A stretch of DNA of 64,000 bases, from positions 62,001 to 126,000 of the forward strand of contig QCBM01000003.1 in the NCBI GenBank assembly GCA_003281605.1, in the 5' to 3' direction. This document shows, piece after piece, positions 1 to 8,719 of this stretch. The DNA comes from Prochlorococcus sp. AG-347-I06 (GTDB lineage: Bacteria; Cyanobacteriota; Cyanobacteriia; PCC-6307; Cyanobiaceae). Below the pieces are notes generated by a model. That model did not search any database. It saw nothing but the letters and a program-made list of their open reading frames with translations, and had not been told where the DNA came from. A program made the position numbers and the translations under genes. Positions within the stretch are counted from its first letter, which is position 1, and each line of letters begins with the position of its first letter.

Positions 1-1113
1 GGCAATTCCATTTAATAAAACCATCGCTGCATATAGAGCATCTCTTTCAGGCATAAAGTCACCAAAACCAACTCCCCCAGATTCCTCTCCTCCAATAAAT
101 ATTTTTTCTTTAATCATTTTTTCAGCAATATATTTAAAGCCAACTGGAAGTTCAAAAACATCTCTATTTTGACTCTCTGATATATTTTTAATGATATCTG
201 AACCACTAACAGTCTTTAAAACTGGATAAGAATTATTTTTCATTTCGCCCAAATAGCTAATAAAGTACGGGAGTAAATCTTGAGTACTAGAGTATCTTCC
301 TTTTTCATCAATTGCCGCAATTCTATCACCATCACCATCAAATATAATTCCTAAAGTTTTCACTTCATTTGTTGAATTTTTCATTAGTGTTTGTTTTAGA
401 TCATCTGCATAATTCAAAAGAGGTTCAGGAGGTTTTCCTCCAAAAAAAGGATCAGCATCTTTCCTGATTTCTGAAATCACTTCTAAATCATTAGAAGCAA
501 AAATCTCAGTCATACAATTTGCAGCTGAACCATGCATGGAATCTACAAAAATTCTCAATTTCATTTTTTTTAATCTCTTGGAAATATGGTCAATATCAAA
601 AAGGGATTTAATTCTATTTAAATGAAATTTCTTAATATCCACCAATTGATTAATACCATCTATTTTTTCAATTGAATTTCCAAGCGTTAATCTTTTTTCA
701 ACTTCACTTGTAAAAGATTCGTCAACAGAACATCCATTAAAGCTCTTTATTTTTAGACCTAGCCAATTATATGGATTATGACTTGCTGTGATTACTAACG
801 CTCCAAGACAACCGACTTCTTTGGCATAGAAACTACAAGAGGGTGTTGTAACAAAGCTATCAGATAAGATAGGTTCGAAACCACATCCTCTTACAAAAGG
901 CATTATTTGCTTGGCGAATTCACAAGCCATAAATCTACGATCATATCCAATAATAATTTTCTTTGAATTAACTTCTTTATAGTATTGATAATGCAACTCC
1001 TGACATGCAGCTACAACAACCCTTGAAAGATTGGACAGGTTAAAGTCAAAACCAATAATTCCTCTCCAACCATCAGTTCCAAATTTTATCTTATCTAATT
1101 TATCAGCTGTCAA
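1..1113 (-). CDS. phosphohexomutase (phosphoglucomutase/phosphomannomutase family), 3' end cut by window
   Basis: This alpha-D-phosphohexomutase interconverts hexose 1- and 6-phosphates in the cytoplasm. About 371 residues are visible and the C-terminus lies outside the window. The frame opens with a TTG codon at 1113 followed by MTADKLDKIKFGTDGWRG, the usual family N-terminus. The active-site phosphoserine loop TASHNP is present (Ser about residue 111), as are the metal loop DGDGDR (about 258-263) and the sugar-binding loop GGEESGG (about 338-344). It is distinct from glmM further along the window, which has the glucosamine-type sequence. Whether it prefers glucose or mannose phosphate cannot be told from these motifs. 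It is divergent from the nuclease gene at 1194. Confidence 0.85.
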   Translation of the reverse strand, partial: MTADKLDKIKFGTDGWRGIIGFDFNLSNLSRVVVAACQELHYQYYKEVNSKKIIIGYDRRFMACEFAKQIMPFVRGCGFEPILSDSFVTTPSCSFYAKEVGCLGALVITASHNPYNWLGLKIKSFNGCSVDESFTSEVEKRLTLGNSIEKIDGINQLVDIKKFHLNRIKSLFDIDHISKRLKKMKLRIFVDSMHGSAANCMTEIFASNDLEVISEIRKDADPFFGGKPPEPLLNYADDLKQTLMKNSTNEVKTLGIIFDGDGDRIAAIDEKGRYSSTQDLLPYFISYLGEMKNNSYPVLKTVSGSDIIKNISESQNRDVFELPVGFKYIAEKMIKEKIFIGGEESGGVGFGDFMPERDALYAAMVLLNGIA

Positions 1114-1193
1114 ATTTCAAATTTCCTTGATTTCTTTTAATTATCTATACTAATTTATATGAGTAAATTTTAAAACCGCCCTTAAAAAATAAT

Positions 1194-2612
1194 TTGAATT
1201 CTCTTCATTTAAAAAGTTATACAAGATGCAAAAGAAAAGCATGGCTCGATTTTAAGGGTAAAAAATCTTATAAAGTTTGGTCTCCCCATAAAGCTATAGA
1301 TAAAATTAATCAGTTTCAAATTTTCTCTGAATTTTGTAATGGTGAAATATATTCAGGATTAAAAGCATGTGAAAATGGTTATCTAGGGGTAATTGGATTA
1401 AAAATCAAAGGAAATCTTTTCCAAAATATAAACGCAGAGATACTTCCACAATTACTTTTAAAGACTAAAGGCAAAAGTAAATGGGGACAATATAAATATT
1501 TACCTGCTGTTTATAAGTTAGGCCACAAAACAACTAAAGAACATTTATTCGACTTAGCTTTTTGTTCTATGCTTTTGGAATCTTTTCAAGAATCTAAAAT
1601 TGAGAAAGGATTAGTAATTTCAACTTTTTATAAAAAAGTTAAAGTTGAAGAAATTTATTTAAATAAAAAATTAAGAAAAAAAGTTTTAAATGTTTTATTA
1701 AATTTGAATGAATGCTTGGAAGGATCTATACCAGAAATAACTCAAGATAGAAAAAAATGTACTATTTGTTCCTGGCAAAAATTTTGTGATAAAGAAGCAA
1801 AAGAAAATGGATATCTAACAGATATAGATGGAATAGGGTCCAAAACGGCCTCGTTACTTAAAGCAAATGGAATAACTAATACCCAAACATTAGCTCTGTA
1901 CAGCGAAAAACAACTTGGAGAGAAATTATCTCAATTCAAAAATCAGAAGTATGAAAAAGCATCAATATTTGTAAAGCAAGCACAAGCATATATCTCTGGA
2001 AAACCATATTTGATCTCTAATAAAAATAATTCGGAAGATCTATTAGAAAAAATATGTTCGGGATTTTATATATTTGATATTGAGTCAAATCCAGATGAAA
2101 AGCATGATTTTTTATATGGATTTTTAAAGGTAAATAATTTGTCTATAAAAAAAGAAGATCTTATTTATGAACCAATCTTAAATCTTAAAAACAATAAAGG
2201 AGAATCTTACAGGCAAATTATTGAAATAATTTTTTCACACAAGGAATGGCCAGTTTTGCATTATGGAGAAACTGAAAAAATATCAATAATTAATATTGCT
2301 AAAGAACTAAATTTTAGTTTTGAAGAAATTGATTCACTTTCCTCCAGATTTATTGACTTGCATACCTTAATAAGAAAGTCTTGGATATTACCACTAAAAA
2401 ACTATGGCTTAAAAACTGTTTCAAATTGGCTTGGATTTGAATGGGTACAGAAAAATGCAAGTGGCTCGAAAGCACTTTATTGGTGGATTCAATATCAAAT
2501 TACAGAAAACCAAATATTTTTAAAGAAAATTATCCAATACAACAAAGATGATTGTTTTGCTACTCTAAAAATTGCAGAATATCTAATCAAAAATCGATTA
2601 AAGAAAAATTGA
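1194..2612 (+). CDS. TM0106-type RecB-like nuclease with helix-hairpin-helix and RNase H-like exonuclease domains
   Basis: A 472-residue protein of the TM0106 RecB-like type, with a TTG start. Seen in order: Cys12 near the N-terminus, a RecB-like segment, a Cys189-x2-Cys192-x5-Cys198 cluster, a helix-hairpin-helix around 207-227 (DIDGIGSKTASLL), and a C-terminal DnaQ/YprB-type RNase H fold. That fold has D295-I-E297, a mid-domain Asp (FIDLHTLI) and Asp452/Asp453 in NKDDC. One N-terminal Cys plus a C-x2-C-x5-C group matches the 4Fe-4S arrangement of Cas4/AddB nucleases. The RecB Asp-x-Lys core looks altered (PQLLL, then AVYK), so the DEDD domain may be the active one. The cellular role is unknown. 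It is not linked to CRISPR here. Confidence 0.75.
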   Translation: MNSLHLKSYTRCKRKAWLDFKGKKSYKVWSPHKAIDKINQFQIFSEFCNGEIYSGLKACENGYLGVIGLKIKGNLFQNINAEILPQLLLKTKGKSKWGQYKYLPAVYKLGHKTTKEHLFDLAFCSMLLESFQESKIEKGLVISTFYKKVKVEEIYLNKKLRKKVLNVLLNLNECLEGSIPEITQDRKKCTICSWQKFCDKEAKENGYLTDIDGIGSKTASLLKANGITNTQTLALYSEKQLGEKLSQFKNQKYEKASIFVKQAQAYISGKPYLISNKNNSEDLLEKICSGFYIFDIESNPDEKHDFLYGFLKVNNLSIKKEDLIYEPILNLKNNKGESYRQIIEIIFSHKEWPVLHYGETEKISIINIAKELNFSFEEIDSLSSRFIDLHTLIRKSWILPLKNYGLKTVSNWLGFEWVQKNASGSKALYWWIQYQITENQIFLKKIIQYNKDDCFATLKIAEYLIKNRLKKN

Positions 2613-3434
2613 TCCTACAGATTTTTGTATAATAATTTTTCCAAAAATTTCTGAAAAAAAACAACTTTCTTCCTCTAAATATTTTCTTTTTATCATAGCT
2701 AAACCTTTTATTTGAAAATCTGATTTAAAAAAACTAGTGATTTTGCCTACAGAAATATCCTTAGCGGAATTTGTATATAAATTTTTATCTTCTAAGTCTA
2801 AATTGAAATTTGATTCAATTGATTTCCAAATTCTTATTTCCTGCTTTAAAGAAGAAACATTTTTTATTTTTGACATTGTTTCTTGTCCTAAATAACAACC
2901 TTTATTAAAATCTATAAGATCTTGCAATCCAAGCTCAAGAGGATTATTTTTTCCGTTTAGTTCCATTTCTAATGAGGGTATTGCCTGATTAATCTTCCAA
3001 AGTTTTAAATCATTAGGATTTAGTAAATTTAGTTTATTTTTATATATTTCAAATTCTTTATCTTCTGTTTTGAAGAAAATAGGCTGGTAAGTTCTCCATG
3101 AACTAGATTCATCAATTTCCTGAATTCTATTTATCAAGGCAGGTTCACTCAGAAGCACATCGTCCGCTGGAAAAATAATTTGATTAAAGTAATCAATTAT
3201 TTCATTTGTTTTACCCGCCAAGATAATTACTTCTAAGCTTCTTTCTAAAAAAATAATTTCAATTAATGACCTTAGAACTCCATTTGGAGTTAACCAACAA
3301 GTTTTGATAACTTTATTTTCTGAATTAAGAATATTACCAGTTGTTATTCCATTCAAAAATTTTCTGGCATCTTTTCCAGTAATTGAAAAACAATCAAATT
3401 TTTCAAGCCAAAACTTTTTTTTTAAATCTTGCAT
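2598..3434 (-). CDS. ygfZ: YgfZ/GcvT-like folate-binding protein (Fe-S cluster/tRNA modification factor)
   Basis: A 278-residue member of the YgfZ family, relatives of the GcvT aminomethyltransferase. They bind tetrahydrofolate and support certain iron-sulfur enzymes, including a tRNA-modifying enzyme. The diagnostic motif KGCYLGQE is present around residues 178-186 with its conserved cysteine. The N-terminal half has the expected GcvT-like pattern, including ITGKDARKFLNGITTGN. Its last 15 bases overlap the end of the convergent nuclease gene. It lies ten bases downstream of pyrE on the same strand, so the two may be co-transcribed. Confidence 0.85.
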   Translation of the reverse strand: MQDLKKKFWLEKFDCFSITGKDARKFLNGITTGNILNSENKVIKTCWLTPNGVLRSLIEIIFLERSLEVIILAGKTNEIIDYFNQIIFPADDVLLSEPALINRIQEIDESSSWRTYQPIFFKTEDKEFEIYKNKLNLLNPNDLKLWKINQAIPSLEMELNGKNNPLELGLQDLIDFNKGCYLGQETMSKIKNVSSLKQEIRIWKSIESNFNLDLEDKNLYTNSAKDISVGKITSFFKSDFQIKGLAMIKRKYLEEESCFFSEIFGKIIIQKSVGSIFL

Positions 3435-3444
3435 TTTGAAATAA

Positions 3445-4005
3445 TTATAAAAAATCTTTTATTGTAAAAAGACTCTTTAATTTAACATTTTCATCTTCAA
3501 GTGCTTCTAATCCCCCTTCTTGCCTGTCAACTATAGACAAAACTTCCTCAACAACATAATTATTTTCTCGTAATTTTTTGATAGCTTTTATTACTGAACC
3601 AGCAGTTGTAACCACATCCTCTAGAACAGTTACCAAAGTTCCTTCTTCTAATATAGGACCCTCTATTCCAGCTTTGGTACCGTATTTTTTAATTTCTTTC
3701 CTAATTATTAAACCATCAAGGTCTAGTCCATTCAAAGCTGCTTTAACAATTAATCCACTTACTATAGGGTCTGCACCTAATGTCAATCCTGCTACAGCTT
3801 TTGACCTTGAGTCCTTTAAATCTAAAAATAATTCACTTATTAAGTTTAAGCCTTCGCCATTTAATGACACTGGTTTACAGTTCAAGTAATGACTGCTTTT
3901 TTTTCCTGAAGATAAAGTGAAGTTTCCTTTCTTATAAGATTTTTCAATTAACTGTTTTAACAATTTTGCTTTATTTAAATCATACTTATCCGAAAATTTG
4001 CCCAT
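3445..4005 (-). CDS. pyrE: orotate phosphoribosyltransferase
   Basis: PyrE joins orotate to PRPP to make OMP, the fifth step of pyrimidine synthesis, in the cytoplasm. The 186-residue length is normal. The PRPP loop is clear at residues 126-138 ([13 protein letters not shown]), with the catalytic loop around 102-110 (RKEIKKYGT). The ATG at 4003-4005 is the first in frame. It is followed closely by ygfZ on the same strand. The aspartate carbamoyltransferase gene of the same pathway is in this window at 41481, but unlinked. Confidence 0.95.
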   Translation of the reverse strand: MGKFSDKYDLNKAKLLKQLIEKSYKKGNFTLSSGKKSSHYLNCKPVSLNGEGLNLISELFLDLKDSRSKAVAGLTLGADPIVSGLIVKAALNGLDLDGLIIRKEIKKYGTKAGIEGPILEEGTLVTVLEDVVTTAGSVIKAIKKLRENNYVVEEVLSIVDRQEGGLEALEDENVKLKSLFTIKDFL

Positions 4006-4146
4006 TAGTAAAAGTTTTATTTATATTTAAAGATTAGAAGAAAAAAAAGAAATCTCACAAAAACTTCCTAATGAGGTGTTTTTTGAAATATTATTTTTAT
4101 ATTGTATATTGAAATTCAATGTAATTAAAATTACATAAATTCCCTT

Positions 4147-4219
4147 GGGGGTGTAGCAATCTGGTGAATGCACCAAACTCATAATTTGGCTAAGGCGAGT
4201 TCGATCCTCGCCACCCCCA
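4147..4219 (+). tRNA. tRNA-Met (CAT anticodon, elongator type)
   Basis: A complete cloverleaf folds by eye. The 7-bp acceptor stem pairs 4147-4153 with 4212-4218, and the discriminator is A4219. The T stem is 4195-4199/4207-4211 with a TTCGATC loop. The anticodon loop is CTCATAA, giving CAT. The acceptor starts with a paired G-C, so it lacks the unpaired first base of bacterial initiator tRNA. CCA is not encoded. It could in principle be tRNA-Ile with lysidine, which also has a CAT gene anticodon. I favour elongator Met. Confidence 0.9.
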
Positions 4220-4237
4220 TAATTCATTTGTCATTGA

Positions 4238-5506
4238 ATGAAAATAACTCTACTTTTATTTCTTTTATTTCTACCAGCTTTTTTCGCAGCGAGTGAACTC
4301 TCTTTTTTATTAATAAGGCCAAGTAAAGTTTTAAGGTTAATAGAAGAAAAAAAGAAAGGAGCATTTTCAATTTTAAAGATTCAAAAACGCTTTAGATCTT
4401 CACTAATTGCTTCTCAATTTGGAGTAACAATTTCATTAATTGCAATTGGATGGCTCAGCAATAACCTGGCTAATGATTATTGGAAAAGCAATATTTTATC
4501 GAATAGATTTTATGATCTTCTATTATTTTTGTTTGTTGTTTTAGTTGTTACTCTTGTTTCTGGACTAATTCCAAAAGCTTTAGTAATTAACAATCCAGAA
4601 TCTGCTGCATTAAGGTTAACCACAATATTCGATGCCGTGAGAAAAGCTATGAATCCTATAGTGAAAACAATAGAATTCTTTGCTAGCGCTTGTTTAGGCT
4701 TGTTCAATTTAAATAACAAATGGGATTCTTTAAACTCGGGTTTATCTGCTGGAGAATTAGAAACTCTTATAGAAACAGATAACGTAACAGGTTTAAAACC
4801 AGATGAGAAGAATATTCTTGAAGGAGTTTTTGCTTTAAAAGATACACAGGTTAAAGAAGTGATGATTCCAAGATCTGAAATGGTAACTTTGCCAAAAAAT
4901 ATAACCTTTTCAGAACTAATGAAACAAGTAGATAAAACTCGACATGCTCGCTTCTTTGTGATTGGTGAGTCTTTAGATGATGTATTAGGTGTATTAGATT
5001 TACGTTATCTAGCTAAGCCAATATCAAAAGGTGAAATGGAAGCCGATACATTATTAGAGCCATTCCTTTTACCAGTAACAAAAATAATAGAAACATGTTC
5101 ACTAGCAGAAATATTTCCAATAGTAAGAGACTATAATCCGTTCTTACTAGTAGTTGATGAACACGGTGGAACAGAAGGACTTATAACTGCAGCTGATCTA
5201 AATGGAGAAATAGTTGGAGAGGAAATGCTCAACAATAGAATTTATTCAGATATGAGAATGTTAGATAATTTCTCTAAAAAATGGTCAATAGCTGGAAAAT
5301 CAGAAATTGTTGAAATCAATAAAAAGATAGGATGTTCTATTCCAGAAGGTACTGATTATCATACTCTTGCTGGATTTATGTTAGAAAAATTTCAAATGGT
5401 TCCAAAAATTGGCGACGTTTTAGATTTTAATAACATTAAATTTGAAGTTATCTCTATGTCAGGTCCAAAAATTGATCGTGTTAAAATAATTCTTCCCAAA
5501 AGCTAA
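4238..5506 (+). CDS. CNNM/CorC-HlyC family membrane protein with CBS pair
   Basis: A 422-residue inner-membrane protein. The N-terminal DUF21/CNNM domain (about 1-190) has several hydrophobic segments. A CBS-domain pair (about 205-330) follows, with the typical VMIPRSEMVTLP entry and VVDEHGGTEGLITAADL second repeat. A C-terminal CorC/HlyC domain ends the protein (about 340-420). Relatives are linked to magnesium or cobalt efflux and are often annotated as hemolysin-like. The transported ion cannot be read from sequence. It starts 18 bases after tRNA-Met and precedes the Gfo/Idh gene by 50 bases on the same strand. Confidence 0.85.
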   Translation: MKITLLLFLLFLPAFFAASELSFLLIRPSKVLRLIEEKKKGAFSILKIQKRFRSSLIASQFGVTISLIAIGWLSNNLANDYWKSNILSNRFYDLLLFLFVVLVVTLVSGLIPKALVINNPESAALRLTTIFDAVRKAMNPIVKTIEFFASACLGLFNLNNKWDSLNSGLSAGELETLIETDNVTGLKPDEKNILEGVFALKDTQVKEVMIPRSEMVTLPKNITFSELMKQVDKTRHARFFVIGESLDDVLGVLDLRYLAKPISKGEMEADTLLEPFLLPVTKIIETCSLAEIFPIVRDYNPFLLVVDEHGGTEGLITAADLNGEIVGEEMLNNRIYSDMRMLDNFSKKWSIAGKSEIVEINKKIGCSIPEGTDYHTLAGFMLEKFQMVPKIGDVLDFNNIKFEVISMSGPKIDRVKIILPKS

Positions 5507-5556
5507 ATGTGACTCCCCATAGAGGATAATGATAATTAATATATGGATTTGAAATT

Positions 5557-6561
5557 ATGCAGCCAACCTCATCACCCGTAAAGGTTGGAGTCATAGGTAT
5601 AGGAAATATGGGCTGGCATCATGCTCGAGTACTAAGTCTACTCAAAGATGCAAATCTCATTGGAGTCGCTGATCCAAATGAGGAGAGAGGCAAATTAGCT
5701 ATTGAGCAATTTCAATGTGAATGGTTCAAGGATTATAAGGACCTAATTCCCAAAGTTGATGCTATCTGTATCGCTGTCCCTACACTACTTCATCAAAAAG
5801 TAGGACTAGATTGCCTTAGAGGAGGTACTAGTGTTCTCATTGAAAAACCAATTGCAGCTAATGAGTTGGAAGCAAAATCTTTAATAGAGGCAGCTAATGC
5901 AAGTAACTGTCTATTACAAGTTGGGCATATTGAGAGATTTAATCCTGCTTTTAGAGAATTAAATAAAATAGTTCATAATGAAGAAATTGTTGTTTTGGAA
6001 GCTAGAAGACACAGTCCTCATGCAGATAGAGCAAATGATGTATCTGTAGTAATGGATTTAATGATCCATGACATTGATCTAATTTTAGAGCTCGTCAACT
6101 CTAAAATACAAAAATTAGCAGCAGTTGGGGGAAGAAATAGTGAAGGATTAATAGATTATGTCAATGCTACTTTGGTTTTTAAAAATAATGTTATTGCAAG
6201 CTTAACTGCCAGTAAAATGAGTCACAAAAAAATAAGGAGTTTAAGTGCTCACTGCCAAAATGGATTAGTAGAAACTGATTTTTTAAATCACTCTCTACAA
6301 ATCCATAGAAAGTCTCATGAATCATACACAGCAGAACATGGAGAATTAGTGTATAGAAATGACGGATATGTTGAAGAAGTTAGCACAACCTCCATTGAAC
6401 CTCTTTATGCAGAACTGGAGCATTTTCTTAAGTGCGTTCAAGGCAAAGAAATACCTGAAGTAGATGGTGAACAAGCCTCAAGAGCATTAAAAATTGCTGA
6501 TTTTATAGAGAGTGCAGTAGAAAACTCTGGAGATGCGATTTTACTTGAAAATCCCGTCTAA
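5557..6561 (+). CDS. Gfo/Idh/MocA family NAD(P)-dependent oxidoreductase
   Basis: A 334-residue oxidoreductase with an N-terminal Rossmann fold. The dinucleotide loop is GIGNMG at 14-19, and the family signature EKPIAAN follows at 96-102. A C-terminal alpha/beta domain carries the conserved metal-free active-site region (MDLMIHDIDLILELV). Family members reduce or oxidise sugars, inositols or related compounds. In bacteria several act on nucleotide sugars for envelope polysaccharides. No neighbour pins down the substrate. No oddities of length or motif. Confidence 0.8.
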   Translation: MQPTSSPVKVGVIGIGNMGWHHARVLSLLKDANLIGVADPNEERGKLAIEQFQCEWFKDYKDLIPKVDAICIAVPTLLHQKVGLDCLRGGTSVLIEKPIAANELEAKSLIEAANASNCLLQVGHIERFNPAFRELNKIVHNEEIVVLEARRHSPHADRANDVSVVMDLMIHDIDLILELVNSKIQKLAAVGGRNSEGLIDYVNATLVFKNNVIASLTASKMSHKKIRSLSAHCQNGLVETDFLNHSLQIHRKSHESYTAEHGELVYRNDGYVEEVSTTSIEPLYAELEHFLKCVQGKEIPEVDGEQASRALKIADFIESAVENSGDAILLENPV

Positions 6562-6587
6562 TACTAACAAGCTCAACAAAAATAATT

Positions 6588-6728
6588 TTATTTAAATCCA
6601 ACTGCAGCTTGCCAAACAAACACTAACAAAAAGAAAAATAAAGGAATAAGTGGAAGAACATCAACAGTTGGAGCAAAGGCCTTATAAGCCTCGGGCAATT
6701 CAGCGAATGTATTAAATAGAATGAGCAC
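6588..6728 (-). CDS. psbK: photosystem II protein K
   Basis: A 46-residue photosystem II small subunit. It has one membrane span and the characteristic [18 protein letters not shown] segment, ending in WQAAVGFK. It sits in the thylakoid membrane next to CP43 and helps dimer stability and plastoquinone exchange. The start is GTG at 6728 (GTGCTCATT). No in-frame ATG lies nearby, and the length matches mature PsbK. It follows tgt by 33 bases on the same strand and is probably transcribed with it. Confidence 0.95.
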
Positions 6729-6761
6729 CTTTTTGATAATTAAATTTATTATGATAAGACG

Positions 6762-7880
6762 TTACCACGTATGGTGAGCAATAGAGGATGTTTTCCAAGG
6801 AGCGAAATCATTTGTAAAACAATTATCTCTAATTGCAGTAGAAATTGCATTGGTAAATCTTATTAAGTGAGCAATATTATGCAAACTTATAAGTGTTAGT
6901 CCTAATATTTCGTCATTTCTAATTAGATGATGCAAATATGCTCGAGAATAGGATTTACAGGTTTCGCATTTACAAGTTTTATCAATTGGAGAAAAGTCAT
7001 TTTTAAATCGAGCATTTCGCAAATTCAATCTTTCATCATTAAAAAATGCAGTCCCATGTCTTCCTAGTCTCGTAGGCAAAACACAGTCAAATATATCGAA
7101 TCCATTTGCAATAGCTAAAGAAATTTCTCTTAAAGAGCCAATTCCCATTAAATATCTTGGTTTATTTATTGGTAAGAATTGCGGGACGTAATTAATTACA
7201 CTATGTATTTCTTCGACAGTCTCGCCAACACTCACACCTCCCACTGCGATTCCAGGCAGATCAAAAGAACTTGTATATTTTGCGCTATATTCTCTCAATC
7301 TCGGATACTTACCACCTTGAACTATTCCGAATAATGCTTGATTAGATTTTTGATGAGTCTCAGCACATTTTTGCAACCATGAATGAGTTCTTTGTAAAGA
7401 GTCTTCAATATCATTTTCGTTAGCAGTATGGGGAGGACAATGATCAAAAGCCATCGCAACATCCGATCCAAGATCCATTTGAATCTGTATTACTTTTTCA
7501 GGTGATAAAAATACGTGACTACCATCTCTTGGATTTTTAAATTCCACTCCTTTATCAGAAATATTATTTAATTTAGCCAAACTAAAAACTTGATATCCGC
7601 CCGAATCAGTAAGAATAGGTTTAGGCCAATTCATGAACTTATGTATCCCACCAGATTCCTTAACTAATTTTTCTCCAGGTTGTAAATGAAGATGAAAGGT
7701 ATTTGAGAGAATCATTTCTGATCCTGTAGATATTAACTGCTTAGATGAAATTCCTTTAACCGTTGCCAAAGTACCCACAGGCATAAATTTTGGGGTGTTT
7801 ACCTGACCATTTGGTGTTTGAAATACACCAGTTCTTGCCCCTGTATTACTGCAATTCGATGTAATTTCAAATTCAAACAC
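6762..7880 (-). CDS. tgt: queuine/preQ1 tRNA-guanine transglycosylase
   Basis: Tgt swaps guanine 34 of GUN-anticodon tRNAs for preQ1, leading to queuosine. Of normal length at 372 residues. The catalytic aspartates are visible: Asp92 in [10 protein letters not shown] and the nucleophile Asp265 in [11 protein letters not shown]. The zinc site is C303-x-C305-x2-C308 plus His317. The start is GTG at 7880. It heads a minus-strand pair with psbK. Queuosine synthesis genes are otherwise absent from this window. Confidence 0.95.
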   Translation of the reverse strand: MFEFEITSNCSNTGARTGVFQTPNGQVNTPKFMPVGTLATVKGISSKQLISTGSEMILSNTFHLHLQPGEKLVKESGGIHKFMNWPKPILTDSGGYQVFSLAKLNNISDKGVEFKNPRDGSHVFLSPEKVIQIQMDLGSDVAMAFDHCPPHTANENDIEDSLQRTHSWLQKCAETHQKSNQALFGIVQGGKYPRLREYSAKYTSSFDLPGIAVGGVSVGETVEEIHSVINYVPQFLPINKPRYLMGIGSLREISLAIANGFDIFDCVLPTRLGRHGTAFFNDERLNLRNARFKNDFSPIDKTCKCETCKSYSRAYLHHLIRNDEILGLTLISLHNIAHLIRFTNAISTAIRDNCFTNDFAPWKTSSIAHHTW

Positions 7881-7969
7881 GATAATTTATAAAATTTTTT
7901 GATCCTTTTTCATTAATCTACCCTATTATTTAATATTGAATCTACTTTTATCTCATCAAAAAATATTTA

Positions 7970-8719
7970 ATTAAAAATTTTGCAGGATCTTGGATTTTCT
8001 ATACGACATTTCCAAAGATACCTTTAATTAAACCCGAATTTAAAAATATTGCACAATTTGCGCCGCCTTTAGGATTTTTTATTGGAATAATACAGAGTTA
8101 TATTTTTCTTTTCTTAAAAACAAACTCTTGGTCAATTTATGGCTCTGCATTAATTTGTTTGGCTTCAGGATATTTAATTACTGGCGGTCTTCACCTCGAT
8201 GGTTTAATGGATACTTTCGATGGTATTTTTGCGGGTAAAAAGAGACGTTTAAAAGCCATGAAAGATAGTAAAGTTGGCTCCTTTGGCGTTCAAGCTTTAG
8301 TTTTCATAACTTTAATTCAAATTGCTTGCATACTGAAAATTCAAACGCAAATAATTTTTGTTTTACCTATATGCTTATTTTGGGGAAGATTTTCAAATTT
8401 ATTTTTTATAGAAAAGTTTAAATATATGAGTTATAAGAATAAATCTATAAGTCACAAAAAGTTTTGGAATGGATTTAAAAAAGAATCTTTGATCTCAATT
8501 ATTTTTCTTTTAATTTTCATTTCATACCAATTAGTTTCAATTACATCCCAAGCAATATTAATTAAATTTTTCATTCTTATTTTGGTTGGTATTTTTCTAA
8601 GCTATTTTATCCCAAATATACTGGGTAATAAAATTGGAGGATTCAACGGAGATGCATGCGGTGCAAGTGTTGTACTAGTTGAAACTGCAATTTTGTTTAT
8701 GCATTCAATTCTTTTATAG
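7970..8719 (+). CDS. cobS: adenosylcobinamide-GDP ribazoletransferase (cobalamin synthase)
   Basis: CobS joins alpha-ribazole to adenosylcobinamide-GDP, the last assembly step of cobalamin, in the membrane. The signature GGLHLDGLMDTFDG is intact, followed by several hydrophobic spans and the C-terminal GFNGDACGA loop. The conserved N-terminus (AGSWIFYTTFPKIPLIKPEF) lies upstream of the first TTG at 8159, so a start there would truncate the protein. The frame is open only from 7940 and contains no ATG, GTG or TTG before 8159. I place the start at ATT 7970, giving 249 residues, close to the usual length. The start is uncertain; the gene identity is firm. Its end overlaps the convergent kinase gene by 23 bases. 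Confidence 0.85.
   Translation: MKNFAGSWIFYTTFPKIPLIKPEFKNIAQFAPPLGFFIGIIQSYIFLFLKTNSWSIYGSALICLASGYLITGGLHLDGLMDTFDGIFAGKKRRLKAMKDSKVGSFGVQALVFITLIQIACILKIQTQIIFVLPICLFWGRFSNLFFIEKFKYMSYKNKSISHKKFWNGFKKESLISIIFLLIFISYQLVSITSQAILIKFFILILVGIFLSYFIPNILGNKIGGFNGDACGASVVLVETAILFMHSILL

Noticed and set aside
1194-2612. CRISPR system suggested by the Cas4-like cysteines
   Set aside because: No repeat-spacer array and no cas1, cas2 or effector gene exists in the window; the family occurs widely without CRISPR.
4147-4219. tRNA genes as phage or island attachment sites (also 19284 and 39140)
   Set aside because: No integrase, no repeated tRNA end and no island-type genes occur near any of the three tRNAs.
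4027-4227. 66-codon frame on the minus strand
   Set aside because: It crosses the tRNA-Met gene in antisense and has a composition unlike neighbours.
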